This document shows positions 1-10,825 of a stretch of DNA of 64,000 nucleotides, in pieces. The translations under genes and the position numbers were made by a program. Source of the stretch: Phascolomyces articulosus. Taxonomy: Eukaryota > Mucoromycota > Mucoromycetes > Mucorales > Lichtheimiaceae. Position 1 is the stretch's first letter; each line of letters begins with the position of its first letter. Below the pieces are notes generated by a model that saw nothing but the letters and a program-made list of their open reading frames with translations, was not told the DNA's origin and did no database searches. Location of the stretch: the NCBI GenBank assembly GCA_025677815.1, contig JAIXMP010000014.1, positions 372,001 to 436,000 of the forward strand, read 5' to 3'.

Positions 1-1
1 A

Positions 2-97
2 CAGTGTGTACAGCCCGTTGCGACAACAGCAACACCACAGAAACATAAAATAGCAGCTGTTGTTCCAGTAGACACACTACAAACTCCCACATCCTAA
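2..97 (+). CDS. C-terminal tail of a plus-strand gene entering from the left edge (partial)
   Basis: Frame 2 is open from the first codon in the window and stops with TAA at 95-97. It encodes about 31 residues rich in Thr, Val, Ala and Pro, ending LQTPTS. The composition looks like the disordered end of a protein, but the piece is too short to assign to a family. It ends within 3 bp of the stop of the minus-strand gene at 94-887, so the two would be convergent with overlapping ends. It could be a chance open frame, because the upstream sequence is not available. Confidence 0.3.
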   Translation, partial: QCVQPVATTATPQKHKIAAVVPVDTLQTPTS

Positions 98-887
98 ATC
101 CACAACCCACTTTTCTCTATATAAATTACCTTTTTGACCAAATGGTTCAATTTCTTGGTCGCTTCCTGCCACTGTTCTTTTTCAACCATTTTATCGTATT
201 TGTATTTCTTGAGTTTATCCATTGTGATATGTAATTTTGTTATATGTGATTCTTGGGACTTGTCAGTCATGTCTAAAACCATATTTTTGCTCAAACTAGT
301 AGTACAATATACCAAAAAATAACCTTGTTAGACGAAATCGAACAAAAAGAATCTTCATAAGAAAAGCGTGTTTGATTCACTTACTAAAAGAAATATTTAT
401 ATTTTTTACTATCAACGTTGATTTTTTCAGATAACTGTTCCAAGTTATGACCAAGTGTGCCAGTCAGACCAACTACCATAATGTTGTCGCATGCCAACTT
501 GAAACGACAAGCAACAAAAAAAAAAAATTAAGAAACGAATCCCAATAGATAAATTATAAACAACTAATCGGGTGCAAATGTACCTTTTGTTTCTTTGTCT
601 TTCTTGTGTCATATGATCTTGTATTTGAACGTTTGGCATTTGAAGCCGAAGCTGGATTTGGGGTTGAACTTGAATCCTACAATTTATTGAGATGAAAGAA
701 ATATGGTAATTAATTAGGATATGTCTTAAACTACACATGGAGTATCATTCGTTTTTTTTTTTTTTCATGTTCTGTATAATATTACTTCATTGAGTTTCCG
801 AATATTTCGTTCTTGAACACGAGCTTCAAAGATTTGCTTTTCAGTTGCTAGATTTGATAATACATTTCGTAGTGGTTCGTTTGACAT
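94..887 (-). CDS. Small coiled-coil protein, unrecognised (169 aa, 4 exons)
   Basis: Exons in transcription order: 887-786, 676-584, 497-385 and 295-94. They join in phase to 510 nt, giving 169 aa. Donors are GTAAT, GTACAT and GTAAGT; acceptors all end in AG. The N-terminus starts MSNEPLRNVLSNLATEKQ and has a charged helix. A Ser/Thr/Lys-rich basic stretch follows at about residues 35-65, which could act as a nuclear signal. The C-terminal half is lysine- and glutamate-rich and probably coiled-coil (MDKLKKYKYDKMVEKEQW). There is no signal peptide or membrane segment. I do not recognise the family; a kinetochore or other coiled-coil assembly subunit is possible but only a guess. The last exon has a possible GTAATT donor at about residue 158, so the extreme C-terminus is uncertain. 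Confidence 0.5.
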
Positions 888-1321
888 TTTGCAAGATCTT
901 AATAAAAAAAAGAAGAGAGTATCAAGGTGTGGGAGTTTAAAACGCGCAATGATATAACGCGCATTTGCATGAACAAAAATATAATCCTACAACTGAGATT
1001 ATTGTATAGGAGCTAAAGCAAATTATCCAAAGGAATAAAGAAAATTATCATATATAACTTTTATCACTTTCTTTCTTTATTTGTCTCTGTTTCTCATAAA
1101 GTGCAGAATAAGCACGTTGTCATTATTTTTATTTTATATATTTATCAAAGAAACAATAAACTTATTTTAAAGCTGCAAAAGCTATATTTGACCTATAATA
1201 GAAATACTACTTCGTAGATTATCTTCCAACGTTCCTTAATAAACTTTCTATTTTCCTCTCTTTCTCTCTTTCGCTATCTCTTTTTTTTTATTATGCGTAT
1301 TTTATCGTTAATATCCTGAGT

Positions 1322-1540
1322 CACCCACAAAAGAATGCTCTATACGCTGACCCAAAGAGTGTTAAAAGCGATGACGAAGAATATGATGTTGTAGCAGATG
1401 GTTCAAAACATCCCAAGTGAAACAATAGTCGCGAAAAACTACAGCAACAAGGATTACGAATGACGCTTAGTACAGATTGCAACAGTAAAAACCATAGAGA
1501 GAAATACTGGCTCATTTACATTTTGGGTGGCCAAATTTAA
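1322..1540 (+). pseudogene. Coding-like stretch with one internal stop, unknown family
   Basis: One frame reads without stop from 1322 to a TGA at 1418-1420, then continues open to TAA at 1538-1540. The predicted residues are balanced and charged (for example KSVKSDDEEYDVVADGSK before the stop and REKLQQQGLRMTLSTD after it), unlike the low-complexity frames around it. There is no ATG at its start and no clear splice site. This fits a decayed exon or gene fragment. I cannot name a family. Confidence 0.25.
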
Positions 1541-2156
1541 CTTCCAACGCTGTAATTGTACTCTAATAGGGATACTCTTTTATTATGTCTAACCCTATTT
1601 ATTCTCTATCCAGGGAATTTTTATATTTTCAAAGTCAATATATCCAAAGTTCCCCAATTATGTATTTTTTTTATTATGTTATAAGTTAGGACAATAGAAG
1701 ACATTTTTATTTTTCTATATGAAAAATAGAGTAGTGCTGATAAAGGATTATTGTCATTATTATTTTACAGCAATTTCCAGCCTTTTTCTTTAAACCGGGA
1801 AAGTGAAGGGGAGTAGCAATATCCCTGAAATAAGTGAGTACTACATTCACGAGAAAACAGCTTGTTTTGGTGCGTGAGAAGAAGGAATTTCTTTCTAAAT
1901 CAAATGTACGTTTTTTACATCGCTTTTTTTTTTTTTTTTTTTTTGAAAAGAAATGATAGTTCAAGTTAGTGTTTTATCTGGTATTTTTTTTTATCATAAA
2001 AAAAAAAGAAATGTTCAGTCAAGGTTGCAAAAAAAAAACCTGGGTATTCACTTTGGAACTATTCATTCGGGTACCTTCAAAATATGTGTGAATGTTTCAA
2101 ATCTGAATGTTTTCTAAAATAACTACTTTTGGGAAGGCTTGTCCCAAACTTTATTG

Positions 2157-2176
2157 TTTGTTTGTTTGTTTGTTTG
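2157..2176. repeat. (TTTG)5 microsatellite
   Basis: Five perfect TTTG units followed by a T run, in non-coding DNA. Confidence 0.8.
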
Positions 2177-4362
2177 TTTTTTCTATCTGGCCAGTGCGCC
2201 CATTATTTTGATGCAAGAATCGTGCCTTTTTTTTTCCTAAAAGAAAACAATAGTTATCTAATCAATAGAAGAATTAAGATGGTCTACTAGAGAAACGGTT
2301 TAAGTGTTAACTAAAAACGTACTATTGAGAAACAATCATCAAGTAACCAAGCCATTATCTTTCTGCTCAGACAAAAATGTTTCAAAACTCGAACCACTTC
2401 TTTCCATAGCAAAATGGTAATCGTTTAGGCCATAGGATAGTTATCATAAAATGGATACTGATTTGTAAATTGCACTTGATTTTGGACTAGATATAAAGAT
2501 ATAACAATTGAAAACGTAAAAGTGTTCGTCCATTTTATGTACATCATTTATTAACTTTTTATTTTGTTTGTTATATTATGATCTATCGAAGGTAGAAAAA
2601 AACAAACTTCTCATCATGTGAATTTGAATATCCTAGTACTTGTGGTTTTTGAATTGAACCTGCATATTTTTTTTTTTTTTTCAAATGTGAGTCAGTTTTA
2701 CTGACAGCAAAGCGTTTACGTAATTGCATAACAGGAGGCTGTTTCCCCTATATTTTATATATAGAAAAATTATCCTTTCTTTCACTCCTTATTTTCCGCT
2801 TATCTATTTATCCTTTCTCACACCCGATACTACAATACTCTCAAATGCGCAGTCAATACATAGTATTTGTGTGTGTCTTTTTATCCAATGAACAATAAAA
2901 TAAAAGAAAAGAGAGGTATTCCGGGTAATTCATGTCTCTTTCTCTTTTTCATCTTTTTTGTACACGCATTCCCATGAAAGGTAAAGCAAATGAAACACAC
3001 AACAACAGCGGGAACAAAAAAGTGAGCTGACCAAAAAGAACAACGTGAGGATAACAAGATATAAAAAAAAACACCGCAAAAAAAAACAACCAACCCAATT
3101 GACTTTTATAGGGTTTATGAGACACTCCCATTTTGTGGTCTAGTAACACGATCATCATAATATTCTTCAATTGATTTGATTTGAGTAGAACTTTTTATTA
3201 TGCATTATTATCCAAGTTGGTAATACAAATCTTATTACTACTATTCTTATATATATTATATTATACTGTATGTACTACAAAATCTATTTTCAGGGCCTCT
3301 TTTTTTTTTTTAACTTCGGTCAATAGAGTGAAAAGCGTAATAATAACTCCCCCAAAAGCAAGTTTTTTCTCCACTTCAAAATCGGACCTTAACGCGGTAA
3401 TTCCGGTTCAAAACAGAAGAATTTGTGGCGGAGAGAGCATTGAAGTATATAAACTTTTTGTTTTTAAGGAACAAAAGAAAAAAAAAATCAAATAAAACAA
3501 GGAACAAAAGAAAGGGGGGAAATGTTTGTTATTCAATCGATACTTTCTACTTATTGTATAGATAGTAGAAAGAGAGTGGGTCAATTATACTTATTCGATT
3601 CAAAGGACACCATGTCAATGTTGTTGATTGATCGGAAATAATAATAATAATAAAAAATGTATAAAATAAAGATACAATAATAGTAAAAATAATAAAAAAA
3701 AGGATTAAATTATAATAAAATAGGAACACGTGGAATTCATTCATGTTTTACTATGCGTGTATGTGATGTAGTATATGAAATATAATAATAAATAATAAAA
3801 GCCTGTGCTTTTGCTGTAACTATTGCAAAAGAAACATGCTCAATAGGGTAAATTTTCCAAATCAAGATCCTTTCACGTTTTCAAGTACTAAATATAATCA
3901 TTATCAAAAAAAAACAAAAAAGGCGCGGTCATAGAATTGACCATATTTATACATTTAACATATTTTTGGCTTTTTTTCTCTCTTTAATTCATCGTCATCA
4001 TTGCTGGGTATATATATCCTTCTTTCTAATAGACTGATGATGCTAATAATAAAGATCTCGTTGAAAAAGAAAGGAGAAAAGCGCCGGATTATTATCTATC
4101 CATACATAGGAAACGCGTCTTATAATGAGTGAATGATTGCTTTGCCTAAACTTTTTCATCGTCTAATATAACAAATAAAATGCCTGTGCGAGAGAAAAAA
4201 AACAGAGCCAAACCTTGTTTAGTGATATTATCAAAAACAGGTAAAAAAGAAAGCTGCCAAGGGTCACACAAACTTCATTTGGGGGGGAGGGTCAAAGTAA
4301 CAAATACAAGTCAGACGTGAAAACCTAATCCCGTTTTATGATACCAAACCTTGTAATTTTTT

Positions 4363-4370
4363 CTATATAA
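4363..4370 (+). promoter_or_regulatory. TATA-like element upstream of the chitin deacetylase gene
   Basis: CTATATAA lies about 250 bp before the chitin deacetylase ATG and is followed by a pyrimidine-rich and then A-rich leader, a common fungal promoter layout. It was assigned by motif and position only. Confidence 0.35.
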
Positions 4371-4617
4371 GAACTCCTTTGACTCGAAAAATATCTTTTT
4401 TTTTTCCTTTCTTTTTTCTCTTCATTAAGCTATTCTTTTTTCCCCATTTTACTTTCTTTAAAACAAAACAACATCTATTTTAGATAAGTTTAACAAAGAG
4501 GTTTTAAAAAAAAAAAACAGATATTTATCCTCTTACCTATCCTTTCCTTCATTTCATCATCACCGATTCATTCCTACAACAACAAATAACTGCAACAGCC
4601 AAAAAAAATTAACAACA

Positions 4618-5970
4618 ATGTTGGTTAAATCTATCGCCATTTCCCTTGCTCTTGCCCAATTTGCTTCTGCTGCTGAATATTGGGAATCATTCAAATCTCA
4701 AGTCGATCCAAAGAACATTACTTTACCTAAAATTGCTCAAACCACCTCTTACGATGAAGTAACACAATGTACTTATTATGAACCTACCAACTTTCAATTT
4801 GTTGAATCCGAATGGCCCACACCTTGGGAAATTGCCACTTCCAATGGTATGAATAGCTCGCAAGAATTCAGAAACTTGGTCAATTCTATCAACTGGAAAG
4901 CCATGCCCAACATTACTGCTCGTACCATGGGCGCTGATGGTGCCATTGATATGTCTAACTATGATGAAGCCAAGGATCCCGATTGTTGGTGGTCAGCTAC
5001 CACATGTACTGAACCCAAGCATGAAGGTGTCAATCCTGATATTTATGCTTGTCCTGAACCAGAAACTTGGGGTCTTACCTACGATGATGGTCCCAATTGT
5101 TCTCACAATGCCTTTTATGACTATTTGGAAGCTGAGAAGTTAAAGGCTACCATGTTTTATATTGGTTCCAATGTCGTGGACTGGCCTTATGGTGCTCAAC
5201 GTGGTGTCAAGGATGGCCATCAAATTGCTGATCACACTTGGTCTCATCAAATGATGACTAGTTTGTCGAATGAAGAAGTGTTGGCTGAATTGTATTATAC
5301 TCAAAAGGCTATCAAGATGGTTACTGGTGTCACTCCTCGCCATTGGCGTCCTGTAAGTATTATTTTTACTTTTATTTTAAAAAAAAAAAGCAAATTTTTT
5401 TTTCTAAAAATATTGAATGACAAAAAATAACTAATTAAATATATATAATAGGCATTTGGTGATGTTGATGATCGTGTCCGTTGGATCGCCACTCAACTCA
5501 ACTTGACCACTGTTCTCTGGAATCTTGATACCGATGATTGGGCTGCTGGTAACACTGAACCTCTTTCTCAAGTCCAAGGCAACTATGAAGACTTTATCAA
5601 GATGGGTAGCAACGGTACTTTTGCTACCAGCGGTAACATTGTCCTTACTCACGAAATCGATAACACTACCATGCAATTGGCTCTTGACTATCTTCCTCAA
5701 ATCAAAAAGAACTACAAGCACATCTTAGATGTCGCCACTTGTATGAACATTACTTATCCTTACATGGAAAAGACTGTTTCTTTTGCTGGTGTTGGTAATA
5801 CTTCGACTGTAACTTCCGCTGTGGCTACCGCTGCTGGTTCTGCTACTTCTTCCAGTAGTGCTTCTAGCTCAGATTCCGCTCAAACTGCTGCTGATAAGGA
5901 ATCTTCTGCTTCCAAGGTCTCTGCTACCGGTGCACTTGCATTGGCTTTGATCATTGCCCTTTTCGCTTAG
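4618..5970 (+). CDS. CDA: Secreted, GPI-anchored chitin deacetylase (417 aa, 2 exons)
   Basis: Exons 4618-5352 and 5452-5970; the intron 5353-5451 has GTAAGT and AATAG ends. The enzyme removes acetyl groups from chitin to make chitosan, a main polymer of Mucorales walls. An N-terminal signal peptide (MLVKSIAISLALAQFASA) precedes a Cys-containing N-terminal region. The NodB polysaccharide deacetylase domain begins near residue 150. Metal and catalytic motifs are visible: TYDDGP (154-159), HTWSH (206-210), RPAFGDVDDR (244-253, spanning the splice junction), DTDDW and the late VLTHEI. A Ser/Ala/Thr-rich stalk and a C-terminal hydrophobic tail (ALALALIIALFA) indicate GPI anchoring at the plasma membrane or wall. 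The length is close to that of known Mucor chitin deacetylase precursors (about 420 aa). A 5' leader and TATA-like box lie upstream. All key residues are present, so it is probably active. Confidence 0.96.
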
Positions 5971-8539
5971 ATAAATAATATGTATTTTTCAATCCCCTTA
6001 TCATCTATTCTATTTTTTTTTTGTTGTTGTAAACTACTACTATAAAAAAGACGTCCTCCTCCTTTATTTTCTCCTCTATCTCCCGCTTAACTTTACCAAC
6101 CAATAATTTATATTTCTTTTTTTAACAAAAAAAAAACCTAATTTCTTCATGTTTTATTGTATCTGTATGAATTGATTTCTTTTATATATTATATTATATA
6201 TTTATATTCTATTTTATATTCTTGTCGATAATCTAAGAATTGAATTGAGAACTTTGAATCTGTTCTTCTTACATGTGTAAATTTTTTTTTCTCTCTTGAA
6301 TCACACAGTACCCAGAATTCATAAAAACGAGTCATAGAAATGGAGATGAGGTTGTATTATATTTTAGTTGGGATCATTTAAATACTCGTCGACAAATGAT
6401 TTTTATTAATTGATCTAATATATAATACAAAGTATTTAATATCATCATCTTACGCAATCTAAAGTAACATTGTTTTCTAAAAATATAACTGTTTTCATGT
6501 TTATGTATAAATAAGAAAATGCAACAAAAACACGGCATTGTTATTTATTTTTTTATTTAACACAAAAAAAAAATGATACATTACAATTATCAGTGGACAT
6601 GTACATAGGTAGTAGTGAAGGAAAAGGAACAGGACTTCTTGTTATTTACTTCAATGTTAAATACTGCTTTCTAGATTGCCGTAAGCAAGGAAGATTATTA
6701 TTATACACATGCTATTTTAGAATTGTAGATAGTTCACAGGCTAATGTTTGATCCTGTTCTTTTTATATATATGTTTACAGATTAATCCCCTTGTTGATCT
6801 ATTTATAATAATAGGTCAGATATGAATGGATGGAAGATGTGAAAACACAAATTTAATCAGTAAGTTAGGGACGACACCGATCAAATCTAAAAGTCTAAGA
6901 GGCTTGGTATTTGACTCTTCTATAAATATCCCAAGCCCACTAAAACTGTAATAAAAATTACAAAGTCATACTGGTTGCTGTAAATATATAAATAATAATA
7001 ACTACTACTATGAGTTATATATCATTATCCAGTAAGGTCCACTAGTACTTATATAGAAGTGAGCGGTACATAACCATATAGTAATAATAATAATAACAAT
7101 ATCTATATTATATCTGTGTGTATACGTGCTTTATTTTCACGCTCTTTGTTGGGGGAGAGGAAAAAAGGAAAGAAACCCCTTCTTGTTAATTACCATCACT
7201 GCGAACTGCTAGTGTCAACATAATATATATTTAATAAAATGTCGTCATCACCAATAGTATGGATCCTTCATTTTTTTTTATCACGCTTTAAATACAAGCA
7301 GCTTTAATACTACATGTATTATTCATCATGTTATTAAACTACATGTTATTCTTTTCTACTTTGTTTATAACCAATGGTTACTAAAAAGATCTTGACAGGT
7401 ACTACAAAATAATAATACCAAGGAATAGTACACCAACCACAAAATTTAGGCCACTATTTTTTGTAACACGTTTATATAAATTTCCTTATTTTGGAAAATT
7501 TTCCTTGAATGTGATCTTTTTTTTTTAAGTGCGACTCCTTTGACTAACGTTTTGGTCAATAACAAATAATATATATAATGATAACCTTGATATTATTCTA
7601 ATGTGTGCATTTTTCTATATGCTTCTTTACAATGATGGTATTCAACGGCATAACATATCTAATTTTAAATATTCAAACATAAAATGCTTAAACAATATAA
7701 AATATCATAAAAAAAATAAACTGATATCCAAATTGCATATACGTTTTTATCTGGCCATTCAAGCACAAGACACATTCATTACAAAAATAGTATTTCCTAT
7801 TTCCCGTTTATTTTATATATTTAAGCTATTTGTTTACTATTATTATTATTATTATTATTGTATGTGTAGTCAATCAACTGCTACTTCCAGGAGCTGCTTA
7901 GTAGGATTGATGATACGATTCGTTAACTATCATTCTTTTTTTTTGTTTCTCTTTATTCTATAGATTTAGATCTATACATGACATTTTTATCACCTACAAT
8001 AACACCACGATGATAGCCACTCATTTTCTTTCACTAAAGGCAGCATCAACAACAACTGTCATTTTTAGCACCAAAGAAAAAATAACAAAGCCACGATGAT
8101 GGTCATTTTTATCAATACGAAAAAACAACAACACTTCTGCGATTTCATGGTACAGTATGTTTTATTAGCGGCATATTATGATGGTGTGAATGAAAGCGTT
8201 GAAGGATATTTATGTCTTGGTTACGTTTAATATATTCCTTCTCTATCATGCCTCAGTGTTATACTATTCCCTTCTTATACCTGTCTCCTTTAACACCTTT
8301 CCACTATTATCTTCTTATGTAGTATCTTATTCAACAGGTTTTTCCACTGCCGTAATATGATTTCATTCATCGAGCAACTCTCGCCATTTCCCTGCGCGGA
8401 TAAATGCTTGCTTTATTGATATCTTTCCACTACTACTGGTACCAAGCTACACTGTGTAATATTAAAGACGAGTATCTTTATTTCGACATGTACACCTATT
8501 ATCTGTTTATCATATTTATAACATAATTAAAATCACCAT
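5971..8539. other. AT-rich intergenic region
   Basis: The first 200 bp are the chitin deacetylase 3' region with T-rich stretches. The rest is AT-rich with ATA and TTA runs. A 120-codon frame at 7601-7963 has low-complexity Ile/Asn/Tyr composition and includes a TTA microsatellite, so it is not called. An imperfect repeat around CCACGATGAT occurs twice between 8005 and 8105. No gene is supported. Confidence 0.5.
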
Positions 8540-9268
8540 TCAATAATAAAAACACCATTTACCACGTCTATATAATCATATAATTTGTTAATAGTTATTT
8601 CCAATGGTTGTAAGGAGGAACATTTTAAACATGATATTGTACGAGATAAAATAGACTGTGAATTGATCAGTAATGTATCCTGTAATAATTTATAATAGGT
8701 AAGGATCAATCTCAATATAATTTACAAAAGTAGTATTTATTGTTACTTTTTTTTTATTTACCAGTAGCACCACGGGGTTCAACATCATCAAATCCGGCCT
8801 TAATTGCATTCTTAGCACCAATTACAAAATCTTGGATCAACTGAGGGATTTCGTAATAATGACCTGTCAATATACTTTTACCTTGAATGGAAATAACTGA
8901 TAAAGGCACAGGCTTTACATTATTTGGCATCAAAGAAGAAGACGTAGTGTGACCAATGTGCCAAAGTTGATTATAGATGATACCCTTCTTTTTATGAACA
9001 GCATCCACTACAGATTTCCAGCCGTTGACTTGTTCTTCTGTCCAAAGACCAGGGGTGTTTGGTATGCCTCCAGCATAAGGTGAAATCAAAGTTGCATCAC
9101 TAACCAATAGCCCACTCTCTGTAGCACGTTTCTCGTAATGTTCACAGATCAGATCCATAGGAACGTGTTGTCGTCAGCGCGAAGTCATGTCATGGTTACC
9201 ATAACAACCCTAGGTATCAATTGCTTACCACCTAGTTTAATGGGCTCAAAGAGTCTGGATGTACTCAT
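8540..9268 (-). pseudogene. Old yellow enzyme (NADH:flavin oxidoreductase) pseudogene
   Basis: Read on the minus strand from ATG at 9268, the sequence begins with the typical OYE N-terminus (RLFEPIKLGG, then a degraded RVVM...T segment). A TGA stands where an Arg codon is expected before LRADDN. A one-base shift then moves into the main open frame (9158-8754), with MDLICEHYEKRATESG, LISPYAGGIPN, QLWHIGH and AIKAGFDDVE. A GTAAAT donor at 8761 and a TTACAG acceptor at 8680 join G to GA to give GATGYITDQF, matching the family's HGANGYL-DQF. After that the homology fades. The FMN- and substrate-site C-terminal half (about 200 residues) is missing. Families of this type are about 370-400 aa cytosolic flavoenzymes. 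This copy has a stop, a frameshift and a truncation, so it is dead. Confidence 0.75.
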
Positions 9269-10621
9269 GGTAACGTTTATATATATTGATATGTTTATTG
9301 TTATAATAATAAATGAAATAACAACAAACAAAGATATTTCGGATAGGTGTTCTTGCTTTAAAGCTATTGATTTTTTCCGGAAGAAAAAATCCTCGGCTCC
9401 CGTTGGTTGGGCATATAGTAATTATACCAAGGTTTTCTCGTCCAATGATACTTTGATATAGCGGAAGCAATGAAAGGTACGAATAACATTTTCTTGCTGA
9501 GAACGGTCAAATCCAATCAAAGTTGTCAATGCGAATTAATCAAAATCTATATTTTAAAATATCACAAACATAACTTTCTTCTTCTTTGACTATCCTCGTT
9601 GCTTTTTGCACGTTTAGTAATTATTATTATTATTTTTGGGTTATCAAAAAGAGGAAAAATAAAAATGGATACTGTCTAACCATGTCAGGTTTCCTCTCTC
9701 TTTTTTTTGCACAAGTACGTAAGGTATGGGGTTACCTTAAATACCAAAAAAAAAAGTGGTTTATCATTTTATGAAGTATTGCTTTTACGTTATGATAAAA
9801 TAGCTTCTCTTTTCTTTTGTATAGCAGGTAAATTATTAGATACTTTTGTATTCTAAATACTTGGAAACTATATCCATTATATATTATGTTTTGAAGTATT
9901 TCTTAATTTTTTTAGGTGGGCGGTAGGTGGGCGAGCGCATAAGGACGACACGTAAACAAACCATATTTAGAATGTTGTCAAATGTACATATGACAAATGT
10001 AATAAAATTTTACTCACCCTAGATATGTTACGTTGACTTCCGTTTACATAAAAGGTAAAATATCACGTAGAAGTGCTATAAATTTATAAGGGTTTATAAA
10101 TTTATGTGTGTTTGCTCGAGTTGCCAGCTATCCTAGTTTTTTTATTGATGAAGATTTTATATACTTCAGATTAGTATAAATATTGCCGTTGATTTATAAA
10201 GAAAGACTATATGTTGTACGTATGCAAAAGGAATCTAATGGTGTATTATTATTTTTTATTTATTTAATAAAAGTAATGTAAGGGTATTCAGGGAAATGTA
10301 TATTCGTAAATCTCTCTGATTATAATTAAGGACGCAGCGAACCTTTTTTCACTCAATCAATAGGGATTTAACAAATACGTTATTATTTAAAAAAAAATAT
10401 TAACACATGCTATCCTGATGGGTGTTTATTGGACAAAGAAATAGGATAAGTTAAATGCGTTTATTTGAATCGATGTAAATATATAGCTAACAATTTACAT
10501 ATATAATCAATTTAGAGATAATTTTAAACAAAATGTGTTTCTGTTACTTAACATTTTTTCACCATAGACGTGCTAAGCAATCAAGATGAACCATCCATCA
10601 CAAAAATAAAATAATATTGCA
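9269..10621. other. AT-rich intergenic region
   Basis: No supported gene. A short stretch at 9370-9460 reads open on both strands with reasonable composition but has no family pattern. Near 10078-10106 the sequence ATAAATTTATAA-GGG-TTTATAAATTTAT is a short perfect-arm hairpin in non-coding DNA. Confidence 0.4.
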
Positions 10622-10825
10622 TTAAAGCGGCTTATTAAGATAATCCTCTATTATTATGAGTCCTCCTCCTTCAGTGTTTCGAGCTGTTCTAGCTGTACCG
10701 TCGGTTCCCTTGCCCGAATTTTCTTTCTGAGAAATGGTATCTTGTTGTTTGCTTATGGGAGAGCCACGGACCAATGTCAATGTACTAAGGACCAAAAGAA
10801 TCGTAGCCATATAGTTAAATTGCAT
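10622..10825 (-). CDS. Possible small secreted peptide (67 aa)
   Basis: A single-exon frame starts at ATG 10825 and ends TAA at 10622. The N-terminus is a textbook signal peptide: a short polar start, the hydrophobic core MATILLVLSTLTLV, then RGS as a likely cleavage region. The mature part (about 43 aa) is polar, Gly/Thr/Glu-rich and has no cysteines. No family is recognised. Such short secreted proteins are common in fungi, but a chance frame cannot be excluded because it is isolated and has no introns. Confidence 0.45.
   Translation of the reverse strand: MQFNYMATILLVLSTLTLVRGSPISKQQDTISQKENSGKGTDGTARTARNTEGGGLIIIEDYLNKPL

Larger units (their letters stand above)
888..4617. other. Gene-poor AT-rich intergenic region
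   Basis: About 3.7 kb of AT-rich DNA with many homopolymer A and T runs. The only coding-like stretch is listed separately at 1322-1540. Short open frames near 1707-1964, 2881-3495 and 3547-3744 are low-complexity, start next to poly-A/T runs and show no protein pattern. The last 300 bp belong to the chitin deacetylase promoter and 5' leader. Confidence 0.5.

Noticed and set aside
2881..3170. Two overlapping minus-strand frames of about 70 codons with hydrophobic stretches
   Set aside because: Hydrophobicity arises from poly-A/T runs; no start context or motif.
7601..7963. Plus-strand frame of 120 codons
   Set aside because: AT-rich DNA with a TTA microsatellite coding a Tyr run; no family pattern and no splice structure.
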